Source: Acorus gramineus
Taxonomy: Eukaryota; Streptophyta; Magnoliopsida; Acorales; Acoraceae
Length of the DNA: 64,000 nucleotides
Assembly (NCBI GenBank): GCA_030737835.1
Contig: CM060850.1
Span: 22,344,512 to 22,408,511 of the forward strand
Direction: 5' to 3'
The position numbers and the translations under genes are program-made. Under the pieces are notes generated by a model that saw only the letters and a program-made list of their open reading frames with translations, had not been told where the DNA came from and did no database searches. How positions within the stretch are numbered: position 1 is the first letter of the stretch; each line of letters starts with the position of its first letter. Shown in pieces: positions 1 through 10,491 of this stretch.

Positions 1-210
1 TTCCCGAAAGCTTCCATAGATTGGGTGGTGCAAAATAAAACATGACACCGTGAAGGGAAATTATATTGTAGAAAGAGCATCTAGATAAATCATTACCAAC
101 TACTAACGGTTTAAACATCTATTGACATTATCACAATTGCAAACAATAGCATACAAAGTCTAGAACAAATATAAATCAACAATCTGACTAATCAAGCATC
201 AGAAGTTTAC

Positions 211-1998
211 CTGATTGGCATATGTTCGTTGGAAGGGGCTTTTATCTGCATTAAGCTGAAGTGTCACAGAAAAATATCAAATTCAATGGAACAAAGTAAT
301 TACACATAAAAAGAAAAAAAAAATCATCTTCAAGTGAACCAACTGAAATCTCAATCTACAGAGAGATATCTGGGAACCTATTCCGCTATAATTGCCTCTT
401 TAACACATTATAACTCAAGCCATTTATATTGTAGTTTCCCTGTAAATATATAACAAAAAACTAGAAAAGTTTGATGTCAAGAAAATTGCACATTGATAAT
501 GCCCAATATGCATGTAGCCCAGTATAGTCAAACACAATCCACAAAGGAAGTCATGAATATGGGAAGTTGTGTGCAACCTTGTATCGTATGCTTCATAAAC
601 TTGAGGTGATCCACAAAAGGATCTTTTTAGTGCACATGTGCCTATGGGCAAGGAAGTGGGGTGGTGTTATGATCAAGGTACCATTGGTAAAGTGGTTGTG
701 GCAGATCTTCACTGAACTGGAGATCACATTGGCAAAGGTGGTTTGTTCCATATATTTTACAAGTATTGGAAGATTGGAGTCAAATTCTAATATCTCTTAG
801 AAGGGTATTCTTCAATCAGCGGTGTCTATTGGAAAAGCTAAATGAAGTTCATAACTTCAGATTGAATGACTTAGAGAAAACGGGATGATTTGAAAGAGAA
901 ACGCATGGGATATTCAATAAAATCCTTCTATGGTGCACTGCAGGAATCCCCTTTTGTGAACAAGAACTTGGGGATTTCCTGAATGTCAGAGATTTGAAAG
1001 GTTAAATCTCTTCTTAAGGTGTGTATCCATGTGGATGGTGTACTCAAATGGGGGGGATGTCTGACGTGAACTTTGTGCGAGATGAACCGAGTCTACCATT
1101 CATCTTAAGATTAGGTGCATGTTCAGCCAAGTTGTGTTATGTCAATTGAGGCTTTCTTAACAAAGAGTTTTGGGTTAGTGCAAAGATTAGGGAGTTATTT
1201 TGTAGTCTCCAAAAGAAGGCAGACAAGGGTAAACAGGCACGATACGTCCAAATGCAATGTGTTTGAGCGTTTCATCAAACTAGAGACGAGCATGCTATGT
1301 AGAAAACATATGGGGAGATAACCTGGGTATGGGGTGTGGTCAACATATTCTCAGATCAAATGTGTTGGGCTTAAGTAGAGATGGGAGGTTTTGCATCGAG
1401 CAAGTGTTTTGTATTCAGAGTGATGATGTGAGTTCCCGATTGGCGGTGAGGGAAGCCATGGTTATGCAAGAAGGCGGACACTTCAAGCTACAAGGGAGAG
1501 ATTTCAATAATTGCATGACTTTAAAAAAAAGGGATTGATTTCAATCTCATGAGAAGCCTTTCAAACAATGAAAGGGGGAAAAAACTTTGTGCAATTCACA
1601 ACAAAAAGGGATGCCCTACTTCTTCTTCTTCTTTTGTGATGATGAACCCCAACATTGATTCGAACTTCGGACCATGATTTGCACGGCTAGAATTCCCAGG
1701 AACGACTACTCTACCAAAACCTTCCATTATCACAAGAAAATGAAGCACAAAAATTGGATCCAAAAAAAGATACAAATCTAGGGCATCAGAGAGAACGAAT
1801 TCGATTTCATTAGAGAAGAGCGAGATGATAAAATTGGTTGCTCACGTCTTTGAACTGGAGGAGGCCAAGATCGCCAAGGTAGGAAACGGTGCGATGAGCG
1901 GACTCGATGGGGATGATGAGCTGCACCAGATGCATCGGCTCCGACCTCATCAGATCCATCGTCGGACAGCATCCCCCGCCGCCTCCTCCGCCGTCCAT
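211..1998 (-). CDS. VHA-a: V-type H+-ATPase subunit a (VHA-a), first two coding exons, partial
   Basis: Subunit a is the membrane-bound part of the V0 sector of the vacuolar/Golgi proton pump; it forms the proton half-channels and links V0 to the stator. Exon 1 (1846-1998) starts at the ATG at 1998, encodes a Gly-rich leader and Cys-Cys-Pro, then the very conserved run [20 protein letters not shown] and [13 protein letters not shown], and ends at a GTGAGC donor. Exon 2 (211-255, 15 codons) encodes [15 protein letters not shown] between a TTCAG acceptor and a GTAAAC donor, and continues exon 1 in frame as in known plant VHA-a proteins. The next exon (expected to begin IKRCGEMAR) is beyond the left edge. 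The family is about 820 residues long, so only the N-terminus is here. The isoform (a1 or a2/a3 type) cannot be decided. Confidence 0.93.
256..1845 (-). other. Intron 1 of VHA-a
   Basis: This 1.6-kb intron separates the two VHA-a exons. Apart from a SINE-like segment at about 1640-1735, I see no conserved coding sequence. Short open frames between 560 and 1540 on the plus strand have no recognisable family and contain no known domain. Confidence 0.7.
1640..1735 (-). repeat. tRNA-derived SINE-like segment
   Basis: Read on the minus strand, the segment has an A-box-like stretch (TGGTAGAGTAGTCG) followed about 45 nt later by a B-box-like stretch (AAGTTCGAATCAA), the layout of an RNA polymerase III internal promoter. 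It is followed by a short AAG repeat tail (CTT repeats at 1620-1635 on the plus strand). It lies in the VHA-a intron. No tRNA fold was worked out, so it is a degenerate SINE rather than a tRNA gene. Confidence 0.45.
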
Positions 1999-2325
1999 CC
2001 TTTCCACGTCGCCTCGATCGGTCGGATCGATCGCGGCGGATATCGGGCTGATTCTCTCTCTCTCTCTCTCAATCACGCGATGAGGACAAGATCCGTCTCC
2101 CGCTCTCACCGCGCCACGTAATTTTTGCGAGGGCTTCCACCGAACGCGAGATTCTATCCCCCACGAGAGTCGCGGTTTTTTTTTTTTTTTCACCGCCTGA
2201 TTTGACTGCCGCGGTTGTACCTTGATTGCTCTTTTTGCTTATATGAGTTGTGTACTAATACGTAAATGAACATCAAGGAAATATGTGGTCGACAGGATGG
2301 AACGTTGTATGCAATAAAAAAAAAA
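1999..2325 (-). promoter_or_regulatory. VHA-a 5' leader and proximal promoter
   Basis: The sequence upstream of the VHA-a ATG is GC-rich to about 2160 and has a GA/CT dinucleotide tract at 2053-2070, common in plant 5' leaders. The frame stays open upstream of the ATG to 2193, but the protein before the conserved start looks non-conserved. The older TIR element begins at 2326, so at most about 330 bp of native upstream sequence remain before the transposon block. Confidence 0.5.
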
Positions 2326-2451
2326 GGGAAAAATCCATATAACCCCCTGTAATCTTACCTATATCCACATAACCCCCCTGACTTTTTGATAAATCCATAT
2401 AACCCCCTGTAAACTTACTCAAAATCCAGATTACCCCTCCAGTTAAAATTT

Positions 2452-2587
2452 GGGTAATTAACACTTTTAATCCCTTAAAATTGAATATTTGTAAAAATAG
2501 CCCCGTCACCTAAATATATGCAAAAACTAGCCCCGCTGAAATTTTACACTGGAGACGGATTATATATAATCCGTCTCCTGTGTAAAT
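2452..2587 (+). repeat. MULE left terminal inverted repeat
   Basis: The repeat starts GGGTAATTAACAC and pairs with the reverse complement of 8544-8675, with shared blocks such as AATATTTGTAAAAATAGCCCC and TTACACTGGAGACGG. It ends in the first palindrome of the left group. Confidence 0.85.
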
Positions 2588-2690
2588 GAGCCCCCATATG
2601 GATTTACACTGGAGACGGGTTATATAACCCGTCTCCTGGTATATAATCCATCTCCTGGAGACGGATTATATACAATCCGTTTTCAATCTT
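2544..2690. repeat. Left group of subterminal palindromes in the MULE
   Basis: The palindrome at 2551-2578 is perfect over 28 nt (GGAGACGGATTATA and its reverse complement) and extends to 2544-2587 with one unpaired T on each side. A second at 2611-2636 is perfect over 26 nt with GGGTT/AACCC arms. A third, at 2657-2680, is imperfect. All share the outer arm GGAGACGG / CCGTCTCC. Confidence 0.85.
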
Positions 2691-2905
2691 TTTTTTTTTG
2701 GTTGTATACAATTTTGGTTATCTTACCTGTATAAAAATTCCTGCTTGAACATGCCTAAATATAATAAAAATGCATTGATATTTACATAAATCCATTATAA
2801 TCACTTGACTCCTGTTTCTAAACACCAATGAAAATACATAAATACAATACACACAAATGAAAATGCATGAATATAATAAAAGTGTTTTACATCCCATAAA
2901 TACAA

Positions 2906-5135
2906 TCATCCAAATATTCTCATAAGTCCTTTCTTTTTAGCTTTTCTCGGAGCAGGAGGTGCTGATGAAGAGGGTACGTCAGTTGCTGTGGATGGCGGCA
3001 CACCTGATTGTGGTGGAGTGGTAAATTGTTCGCCCGATCCCCGACTGGCAGTAGTAGAAGTACACCAAACCCTGCGTGGTCCACGAGTATATGTCTGGAG
3101 TGTCATCTGTGGAGCTCGATCAGGAGCTGGGGCTGGTTGTTGTGGTTGCTCATCGATCTCTGCATCGAGTCGTACATCATTGAAGAACTCATCAATGGTG
3201 AATTCGGTGAGCGAAACTATCATCTACCACATCCTCAGAATCATCAGCATCTGTAGATGCACTGGGGGTACTCGAAGGTTGTCCCCTGTCTCCCATCATC
3301 GCATCTGCATAGTCCCGTGCCACAGCAATATACGATCCCACTCACCGCAGTTGGGGTATAAGACCAACCCCCTTGCAAGCACCTCGGTAATGTTCTGTGT
3401 AACTCCCCCCTGTTAACAAAAGTTTCAATATGATAAGTAGTTATAAAATCATTTATCACTATCTAAAAATGTAACACGCGTTTAAAATTCTTACCGAATT
3501 TGGTGCGACATAGCCTGGATGGTACTGTGGGGGTGGTGGAGGTGTGATATGTCTGACTGTTCTCTCCCAGTACCACTCCATATATCTCCTCGAACTCCGG
3601 GTATGAGAGAATTGGTGGATGTGATCCAATCGTTGGTCCCAACGCTCGATATAAGTCTGGTGAAAAACTATCCAATTCACATCCTGTCTACCTCGTCTGT
3701 TTACCCGGTCGATGGCCTCTACATCAGATGGAATGTCCTGATGCCATCCAAATTGACGTGCGACTCGATCCGGCACGTGCATCTCCACAATATCAAAGCA
3801 AATGAGTGGGACCCTAGCCGTCCACAACTCCATATGATCCATACATGCAGGTGGTAGTGTCTCATATGTCCCAGATAAGGCTGCCATATAACCTACCAAA
3901 AACCAAATATATAATTAGTATGACAATTAACGTAGAATATATCATTTGTGAAATATATGGCTAATTGTATAGTCACCTGCGACTGAAGCTGATAGTCCAG
4001 TTGTGCTCTATAGTATATCAGAACACGCGAATTTTCATCAAACCTCTGAGTCACCTTCCACCTGAAATATCGAATTTAATGATATATGATCTTCTATGAA
4101 TTGACAAAAGAAGATGAAAATATTGACATTACCTTGCTCCCAAAGGTCGATCTCCAAGAATAAAATCCGGATCATGCAATGACGGTCGTCCCACATGTAA
4201 TCTCTCCCACGACCATAGCTGCATTGGAACAAAATCTTTAGTAACACAGGAAAAAAAAAAAATTTAGTATGTATGGATGAAAATTGGGGTTTGCATATTA
4301 CCTGTAGCAAAGAATAAAAACCATGAGATCCTGCCGACATCCTCTCTCCAAGCACACTACCTCTGTACAATGCTCTATATAAGTGGGCCAACGCAGCTGC
4401 ACCCCATGAATATCGACCAGCATCCTCAAAATCTCTGAATAAATGAAGGTAGCACGCATGTATCTTATTTCCTGTGCCATCGGCGAAGATTGTTGATCCA
4501 AGCACAAATAAGATGTATGCACGTGCATACTGCTGGAGGATATCGTCGTCCAATTCAACATCTGGTACGATGCTGAAGGTTTCTTTAAGCCACGAGAGAA
4601 AAATTCTTCCACCCTTGATCTTATCTGCAGGGGGGCCAACACCTAACAGCTCCTCACAGACGCTGGCCCAATCATCGTGGTCTGTGATACCAGTCACGGG
4701 CTTGCCATCAATGGGTAGTCCAGTCAGAATAGCAACGTCCTGAAGTGTAATTGTCATCTCGCCATGTCGCAGATGAAATGTGTTGGTCTCTGGTCTCCAT
4801 CTCTCAGTCAGTGCTTGTAGAAGTCGATGATCTGATCTGGTATATCCCATCTCTGTCAAATAATACAACCCCGATGCCCTCACGTATGGCTCGATGCGTG
4901 GATCCATGACCCAGTGACGCAATGCCACCATGTGGATCGTAAACTTGGAGGAGTCGGTCTGTTTAAGGAAATTATATATTCAAGTAAGAAAAAAATCATA
5001 TATGAAGAATAACATTAGAGAAAAACACATCATTTGTCATACCTTGCCCTGGAATCCATGATGAGACCTATGAGATCCCTGAAAATACAGCAAATCATCC
5101 ACGACGGGTCCATGCCACTCACGGATGTCCATCAC
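2906..5135 (-). pseudogene. Plant mobile domain (PMD) protein gene carried by the MULE, frameshifted
   Basis: This is a member of the PMD family (aminotransferase-like / 'phosphatase 7 long form'-like), known both as host proteins (MAIL1/MAIN) and as transposon passengers. Six exons can be traced: 5043-5135, 4302-4958 (core, with MDPRIEPYVRASGLYYLTEM and GEMTITLQDVAILTGLPIDG), 4133-4218, 3977-4061, 3495-3892 and from 3409. All have GT-AG borders; the first four join in frame. In the fifth exon the frame must shift by one base just after VIWQPY (about 3875) to reach ARVPLICFDIVEMHVPDRVA. At least two more shifts are needed in the low-complexity C-terminal tail (about 3310 and 3215) to reach the end at 2906. 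The first Met is taken at 5132. Probably a decaying copy, or the exon borders differ from mine. Confidence 0.75.
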
Positions 5136-5209
5136 CTGTAATTTGAACACAAGTTAATATCTACTCAAACAATTGAACATTCATCATCATATCACAATCA
5201 TATTTAACA

Positions 5210-7875
5210 TCAATTACCAGCATTTGTATTTCTACGTGGACATTTATTTTTTCTATGGCCTTTCTCATGACATATTGAACATGTATATCTCAGACTTGGA
5301 TCCCTGGAGTCCATATGCATACGTCGGCGAGTTGATACAGGGCGCCCCGCTTGTCTCCTAACATTTGGTGGGATGAAGATGGGATCGTTTTCCGTAGGAA
5401 TCGGCCAACGACTTTTATCATCAACGGAGTGGAATCGGGGTTCATAAGTGTGTCTATATGACTCTGAGGAAAGCCAATGTGACACATATCTCCCAGGACT
5501 AATACGAGCATACCCACAGGCCGCTATGACATGTGCACATGGATAGTGAAACAACTTCGGAACATGACATTGACATTCTGCATTGTCAGAATATAGGAAA
5601 ACAATGTACATAACCGCATTCTTGTCTTGGACATTGAATTCTGATCTATCAAGCCTTCTTACTAACATCGCCCTTGCATCATGTGCAGTTCTCTCCAAAT
5701 GTTGCTGCATAGATGGCACATGTTCACCTGACATGCTCTCGGCCGATTCACGCCTTGTATAAAAATACTCTGACACTCGTATGAATGTCTGTTGTAATAT
5801 GGCAGTGATTGGCAACCCTCTTACACCTTTCAAGACACTGTTCATGCTTTCTGCTCTATTGGTGGTCATCGTGCCATGACGACGGCCATCGTCATAACAA
5901 AGGGCCCATGTTTGTGGAGGGACTTGATCAAGCCATGTGCGAGCTTGTGAGGAGGCAGTAAGAATCTTTCGCATTTCATCAGCAAATTGATTTGGACATT
6001 TCAAGGTGGCAGCCCTCCACACCTGGTCACTCAACTCCTTTGATTTTACATGTTTTTTGAAGTTGTCTATCATGTGTCTCATACAGAAACGATGGTGCCA
6101 TGTTACATTGCTTGATTCCTCAATATCCTTCATGCCTGCTATGATGCCCAAGTGCCGATCAGATATGACACACAAATTGTTTATACCACCAACAGAAAAG
6201 AACAAGTTCCAAAGGAAGAAGGTCCAACTGCTTCTGTTCTCAGATTCAACTATAGCAAAGGCTATCGGAAGCAAACCATTTTCTGCATCGCAAGCAGTGG
6301 CTATCAGGAGATTTCCTTTATACTTTCCATACAGATGTGTTCCATCGATGCAAACCAATGGACGACAATGTTTGAAAGCCTCTAAGGCTGGTCCGAATGC
6401 CCAAAAAACACGTTCAAACTGTCGGATCGGTCTGCCCATGTTATTCTCTTGTATGACAGGGCCTTCGAAGAACACAGTTGTTCCTGGATTAGACCTCCTC
6501 AAGGCATCAACATATAGAGGCAACTCAGCATATGATTCCTCCCAATTTCCAAATATCCTCTCCATAGCCTTCCATTTGGCACGGTTTGCCTTTGAATATG
6601 AAATTGTGTAGTGATGATCAGCACGTATCCTGTCCATTATCTCAGTAGCACTGATTCTCAAATTATGACGAATCGTTGGCATAATCAGCTGTGAGATATA
6701 ATCAGAACTAAATTGTCTGTGATTTGAACTGAGAAGAGGATCCAAGCATGTATGAGGAACTCTCAGAGTGGAAATCTTGAACATTTCTGAACCACCGACC
6801 CTCCTCGCATATAATCTCCAATTACATTCATCATTTATGCACTTAACGGCGTATTTTTCTGCATTTGATTTCACCACATGACATTGTGCGCATTTCTTTA
6901 TGCTCCAGGTTCGGACAGCATTAATGAGTGACTTCTTATTCGCGAAAAGCTGACCAACCTCAAGTTCATTACACGAAGAAGATCCGATTTCATAAATGCA
7001 TGGATGGACATTTTCAGCCACCGCCTGCTCCATAAGCTCACGTGTAGGAAACATTTGAGGAACACCATATTCACTGATGGCAGTTCTCCTCACATCATGG
7101 TCCTCCTCACTATCAGGTTCCTCTTCGTCTCTCTTCTTCTTCTTCGGTATCTTCATCATCATCCTCTTCTTCTTCTTCCCCTTCTTGATCTTCTTCTTCT
7201 CCCCAATCTTGATCTTCTTCTTCTCCCCCTTCTTGATCTTCTTCTCCTTCATTGTTCACTTCAATTCCTTCACGAATATCGTCCCAACCCATGTCATGAA
7301 ATGGGGACCTATAAATGCAAACACAATATACTTACATATATGAATACACCCACCAAAAACATCCTATAAATTCACAATACTTACAAATGTGGTATATTCA
7401 CACTCCCATAGGCATTGGTCGGTGTTGCATCAATCATATTCTCTTGGGTGCACGGAACAAACGACGACGATGAAGGTTGATATGGTTCACGAACAATGGA
7501 AGGATATGAATCTTCTGCATCATAATTCATCGCGCCACGGCCTCTTTGTATGATCTCTTCCTTCTCTAACCATATTTGAATGATATGCGCGTGCTTTGGG
7601 TACATTATCATAACTTTCACCCCCATATCATCTTCGAGAGGGGCACCCAAACACTTTCCGTCGTGAGTTGGATGCACAGCAGTCATGGACAATTTGTAAA
7701 GACTTGGATCGGTCCCCGTCAAATGGTACATCATTTGGAGTAAATCGACATAAGAGATCTTCTTATTTATGATGGTGGTTTTCATGGTACCACCTTCATA
7801 AAATGAACTATCTTCGCGTTGAACAATCCTCCCGTTAAAAGAGTACATTAACGGGACATCGGATTTCTTTACCAT
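5210..7875 (-). CDS. MuDR-type transposase of the MULE (two exons, apparent frameshift)
   Basis: Exon 1 (7385-7875) starts at the ATG at 7875 and encodes an N-terminal region ending in a GTAAGT donor. Exon 2 (5210-7308) has a TTATAG acceptor. Counted in the 680-residue open frame of exon 2 (from 7249 upward), it contains a Cys-rich MuDR DNA-binding region (C121, C124, C138, C143), the DDE catalytic core with D303 (CIDGTHL), D365 (ISDRHLG) and E468 (NRAESMN), a SWIM zinc finger (C560, C562, C572, H574) and a C-terminal CCHC knuckle (C658, C661, H666, C671). The spliced frame enters an acidic Glu/Asp tract but meets a TGA at 7113, while the core is in another frame. A small indel in the GAA repeats near 7115-7140 is therefore likely. 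Confidence 0.88.
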
Positions 7876-8424
7876 CTAAACCATAAATTATTCAACTTAG
7901 TAAATATATTTCTAAATTCATAATAATAAAATCCATCCAACACATACACATTAAACACAAAAAACATTCATGCAACACATACAAAGCATATTTCCTAAAA
8001 ATAGCCTTTAATTTTTTAAAATGTTTACTAAGAGGCCATTGAATTATTTCCTAAGGCCATACAATTTTTAAAAAAAATTTCAAATTTTTTTAAGATTTAA
8101 AAGTTTATTTTGACAAATAAGACATTTTAAAATAACCAAAACCCTAAAAAAATTCGCATTTCACTTAACAAAACATCATACAATCAACATTCCAATAATA
8201 AATAAATTCAACATTCAACATTTAGGATTTTTTATAAAAACCCTAATTTAATCAATAAAATCAAAACAATTGACAAATAAATAATAAAATTCAAGAACAT
8301 TTAGGGTTTTGATGTTTACCTTCGGATTCAAACTTGTTTTTGATGATTTTTCGGGGTTGGCAACGGGTGGGTGGGTGAAAGAGGGACAAAAGGGTGAAAA
8401 TGGGTGTTTTAGGGCTTGGCAGCG
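7876..8424. other. AT-rich non-coding part of the MULE upstream of the transposase
   Basis: This stretch lies between the transposase start and the right group of palindromes and would hold the 5' leader and promoter. It is strongly AT-rich with short A and T runs. I see no further conserved coding sequence. Confidence 0.6.
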
Positions 8425-8581
8425 GGGACGGCGTATATATATGCCGTCCCTGGAGACGGTATATATATATACCGTCTCCAGGAGACGGCATATATATATG
8501 CCGTCTCCAGTATATATGCTTACACATATATATCCTGATTGCAACACTGGAGACGGATTATATATAATCCGTCTCCAGTGT
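8425..8581. repeat. Right group of subterminal palindromes in the MULE
   Basis: Four palindromes follow one another: 8425-8450 (GGGACGGC/GCCGTCCC arms, one inner mismatch), 8452-8479 (GGAGACGGTATATA, perfect, 28 nt), 8481-8508 (GGAGACGGCATATA, perfect, 28 nt) and 8544-8581 (ACACTGGAGACGGATTATA, perfect, 38 nt). The bases next to the GGAGACGG core differ between units, but the opposite arm changes to match. Confidence 0.88.
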
Positions 8582-8675
8582 AAAATGTCACCGGGGCTAG
8601 TTTTTGCAAATATTCGGGTGGGGGGGCTATTTTTGTAAATATTTAATTTTCAGGGGCTAAAAATGCTAATTACCC
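8544..8675 (-). repeat. MULE right terminal inverted repeat
   Basis: Reverse complement of the left TIR. It ends at GCTAATTACCC (8675), directly before the TTAAAATTT target duplication. Confidence 0.85.
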
Positions 8676-9159
8676 TTAAAATTTTGTTAATGTTTTTGGA
8701 ATATTCGAAGAATGTTTCGTCTTTTAAACCATGGATTAAAATAATGTATTCATTTAATTTAACACCCTACAAACTAAGGAAAATTCATAAAAAAAACCCT
8801 CTTAATTACTATTTTACCCCTGTCATTACTAAGGGTCCGTTTGTTTCGATGTAAAAGTCCCTCAAAAGTCTAGTTTTCAGGAAAAGTAATTACATCGAGA
8901 TGTTTGGTAGCTTAAAAAAAAAAAATGGTTATGGAAAATTATTTCTTTAACCGCTTTCAAATCCAGATTTTGGCATCCGCCTTGAGGGGTTCGTACGCCG
9001 TTTTTCAGGGATTCAGAACTCCATATATCAGAACTTTTCAAAAGTTTCATTAACCTTCTTTTTATTTTTAAATTGTAAATAATAATTTTAAACTTTAGAA
9101 AATATCATCTAATTAAATGAAAATGTATTTTTACATCTTTTAAATATTAATAATGATTC

Positions 9160-10491
9160 CCAGGCCCCAATTTCTCAGGCCCCATCACAGGCCCATGATG
9201 TGGCAAGTGTAAATTGTCTATTACACCTTTTACTTGATAACTACCTTAACATGTATCCTTATGATTGTGGAGTATCATTTAATTCTGAAAATTCTGTATT
9301 TATTCACCATTAATGGATTCTTAAAATCTTGCAACAATATTTGAGAGGGACCGGAGAAACCATTGATGTTGAAACAATTGAAAATCTGTCTTGTATGCGA
9401 AATAAGGAGGTTTTGCATTACAGAATTGATTTTGTTTATGAAGAATACATGGGAGCAAATCGGAAATTCTATTTTTAAGGAGAAGGCACGAAATCGTTTT
9501 TTTTTTTTTCGATTTGGATCTCACATCAATGTCTCTCGGATCAGGTTTGACATTATTAGATTCGTAAAAAAATTGTGTTTTGCTTTTTTTTAAATATTTA
9601 AACACAATTTTTTTTCATGTATTGAATGTCATTTATCACATTTTGATTTGTTTTTGTTTCAATATCTAAATGTAACACTCGATACCGTTACATTTTATAT
9701 ATGAGTAGTTTGTTTGATGTTACTGCTACATTGTTGACAATGTAATTTTTCAAATCTATATTATTTTTGTTACATTCGTAAATGTAACAGTCAACCGCAT
9801 GCATGTATTGATTTATATTTGTTACATTTATGAATATAACATTCATTCGTGTATTGCATTTGTTTAAATGTAAATAGTAATTTATATTTGTTATATTTAT
9901 TACTGTAACAGTCAAATACATATGTTTGTTAAATGTATCACACAATAAAAAAAGTGTTTGACATTTTCTATAAAATGTAACTGACTATTGAAAATATAAT
10001 CTGTTTCTAAATTGTTTAAACATTGCATGGAATGTAAAATATTTAGGTAGGAAAATGAAATTGTTTGTTATATTTATGTAAATGTAACAATTCTGATGTA
10101 AATGTAACAAATCGTTGTGAGATATGTAAATATTTAATAAAGGTATTTGATGTAACTAATTTATATAGTAAGAATATGCGTTTTTTTATTTAAATTTGAA
10201 TACAATAAAATATCCAACTTTTTTAGTGTAATTTTGGTTCAATTGTAATTTAGGTAAGGATTTTAAAATTCAAAATTTGAAATGGTTAAATGGATTTCAA
10301 GATTCACATGAAAAGGTAATAACTGAATAGAGAAAATGGGGGGATTTGGGTTAATGAGAGAGATTTTTAATGAAGGACATATTTGTATTTTACCATTTTA
10401 CCATTTTTAAAAAGTCAACAAGTCAACTAATAACAATCAATAAGGTGATGACACCTCATGGGACTTGTTAGTAGGGCTTATATTTTGGGGC
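9160..10491. mobile_element. Non-autonomous TIR element with CCCAGGCCCC ends
   Basis: The left end CCCAGGCCCCAATTTCTCAG is matched, as an inverse, by TATTTTGGGGCCTGGG at the right. The inner continuations also match in blocks (CCCATGAGGTG type). The interior (9660-10160) is an AT-rich array of TGTAAC/GTTACA hexamers. No transposase is present and no certain target duplication was found. Confidence 0.6.
9665..10160. repeat. Array of TGTAAC / GTTACA motifs
   Basis: About a dozen copies of the hexamer TGTAAC or its inverse GTTACA, usually as AATGTAACA or TGTTACATT, are scattered over about 500 bp in both orientations (for example near 9672, 9688, 9768, 9785, 9820, 9905, 9977, 10083, 10101, 10151). 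Repeated short motifs in both orientations inside a TIR element resemble transposase-binding subterminal repeats. Confidence 0.6.

Larger units (their letters stand above)
2452..8675 (-). mobile_element. Mutator-like element (MULE) carrying transposase and a PMD gene
   Basis: The element is bounded by a perfect 9-bp target duplication TTAAAATTT at 2443-2451 and 8676-8684, the size typical of Mutator elements. Its TIRs start GGGTAATTA and extend about 130 bp (2452-2587 and 8544-8675), with many matched positions including the AAAACTAGCCCCG block. Inside, on the minus strand, lie a transposase gene (5210-7875) and then a plant-mobile-domain gene (2906-5135). PMD genes carried by MULEs have been described in plants. 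Both genes show apparent frame breaks, so this copy is probably not autonomous, although the perfect target duplication suggests it is fairly young. Confidence 0.9.

Noticed and set aside
1115-1538. Two plus-strand open frames in the VHA-a intron
   Set aside because: No domain, no conserved motif and no splice context; they lie antisense in an intron of a clear gene.
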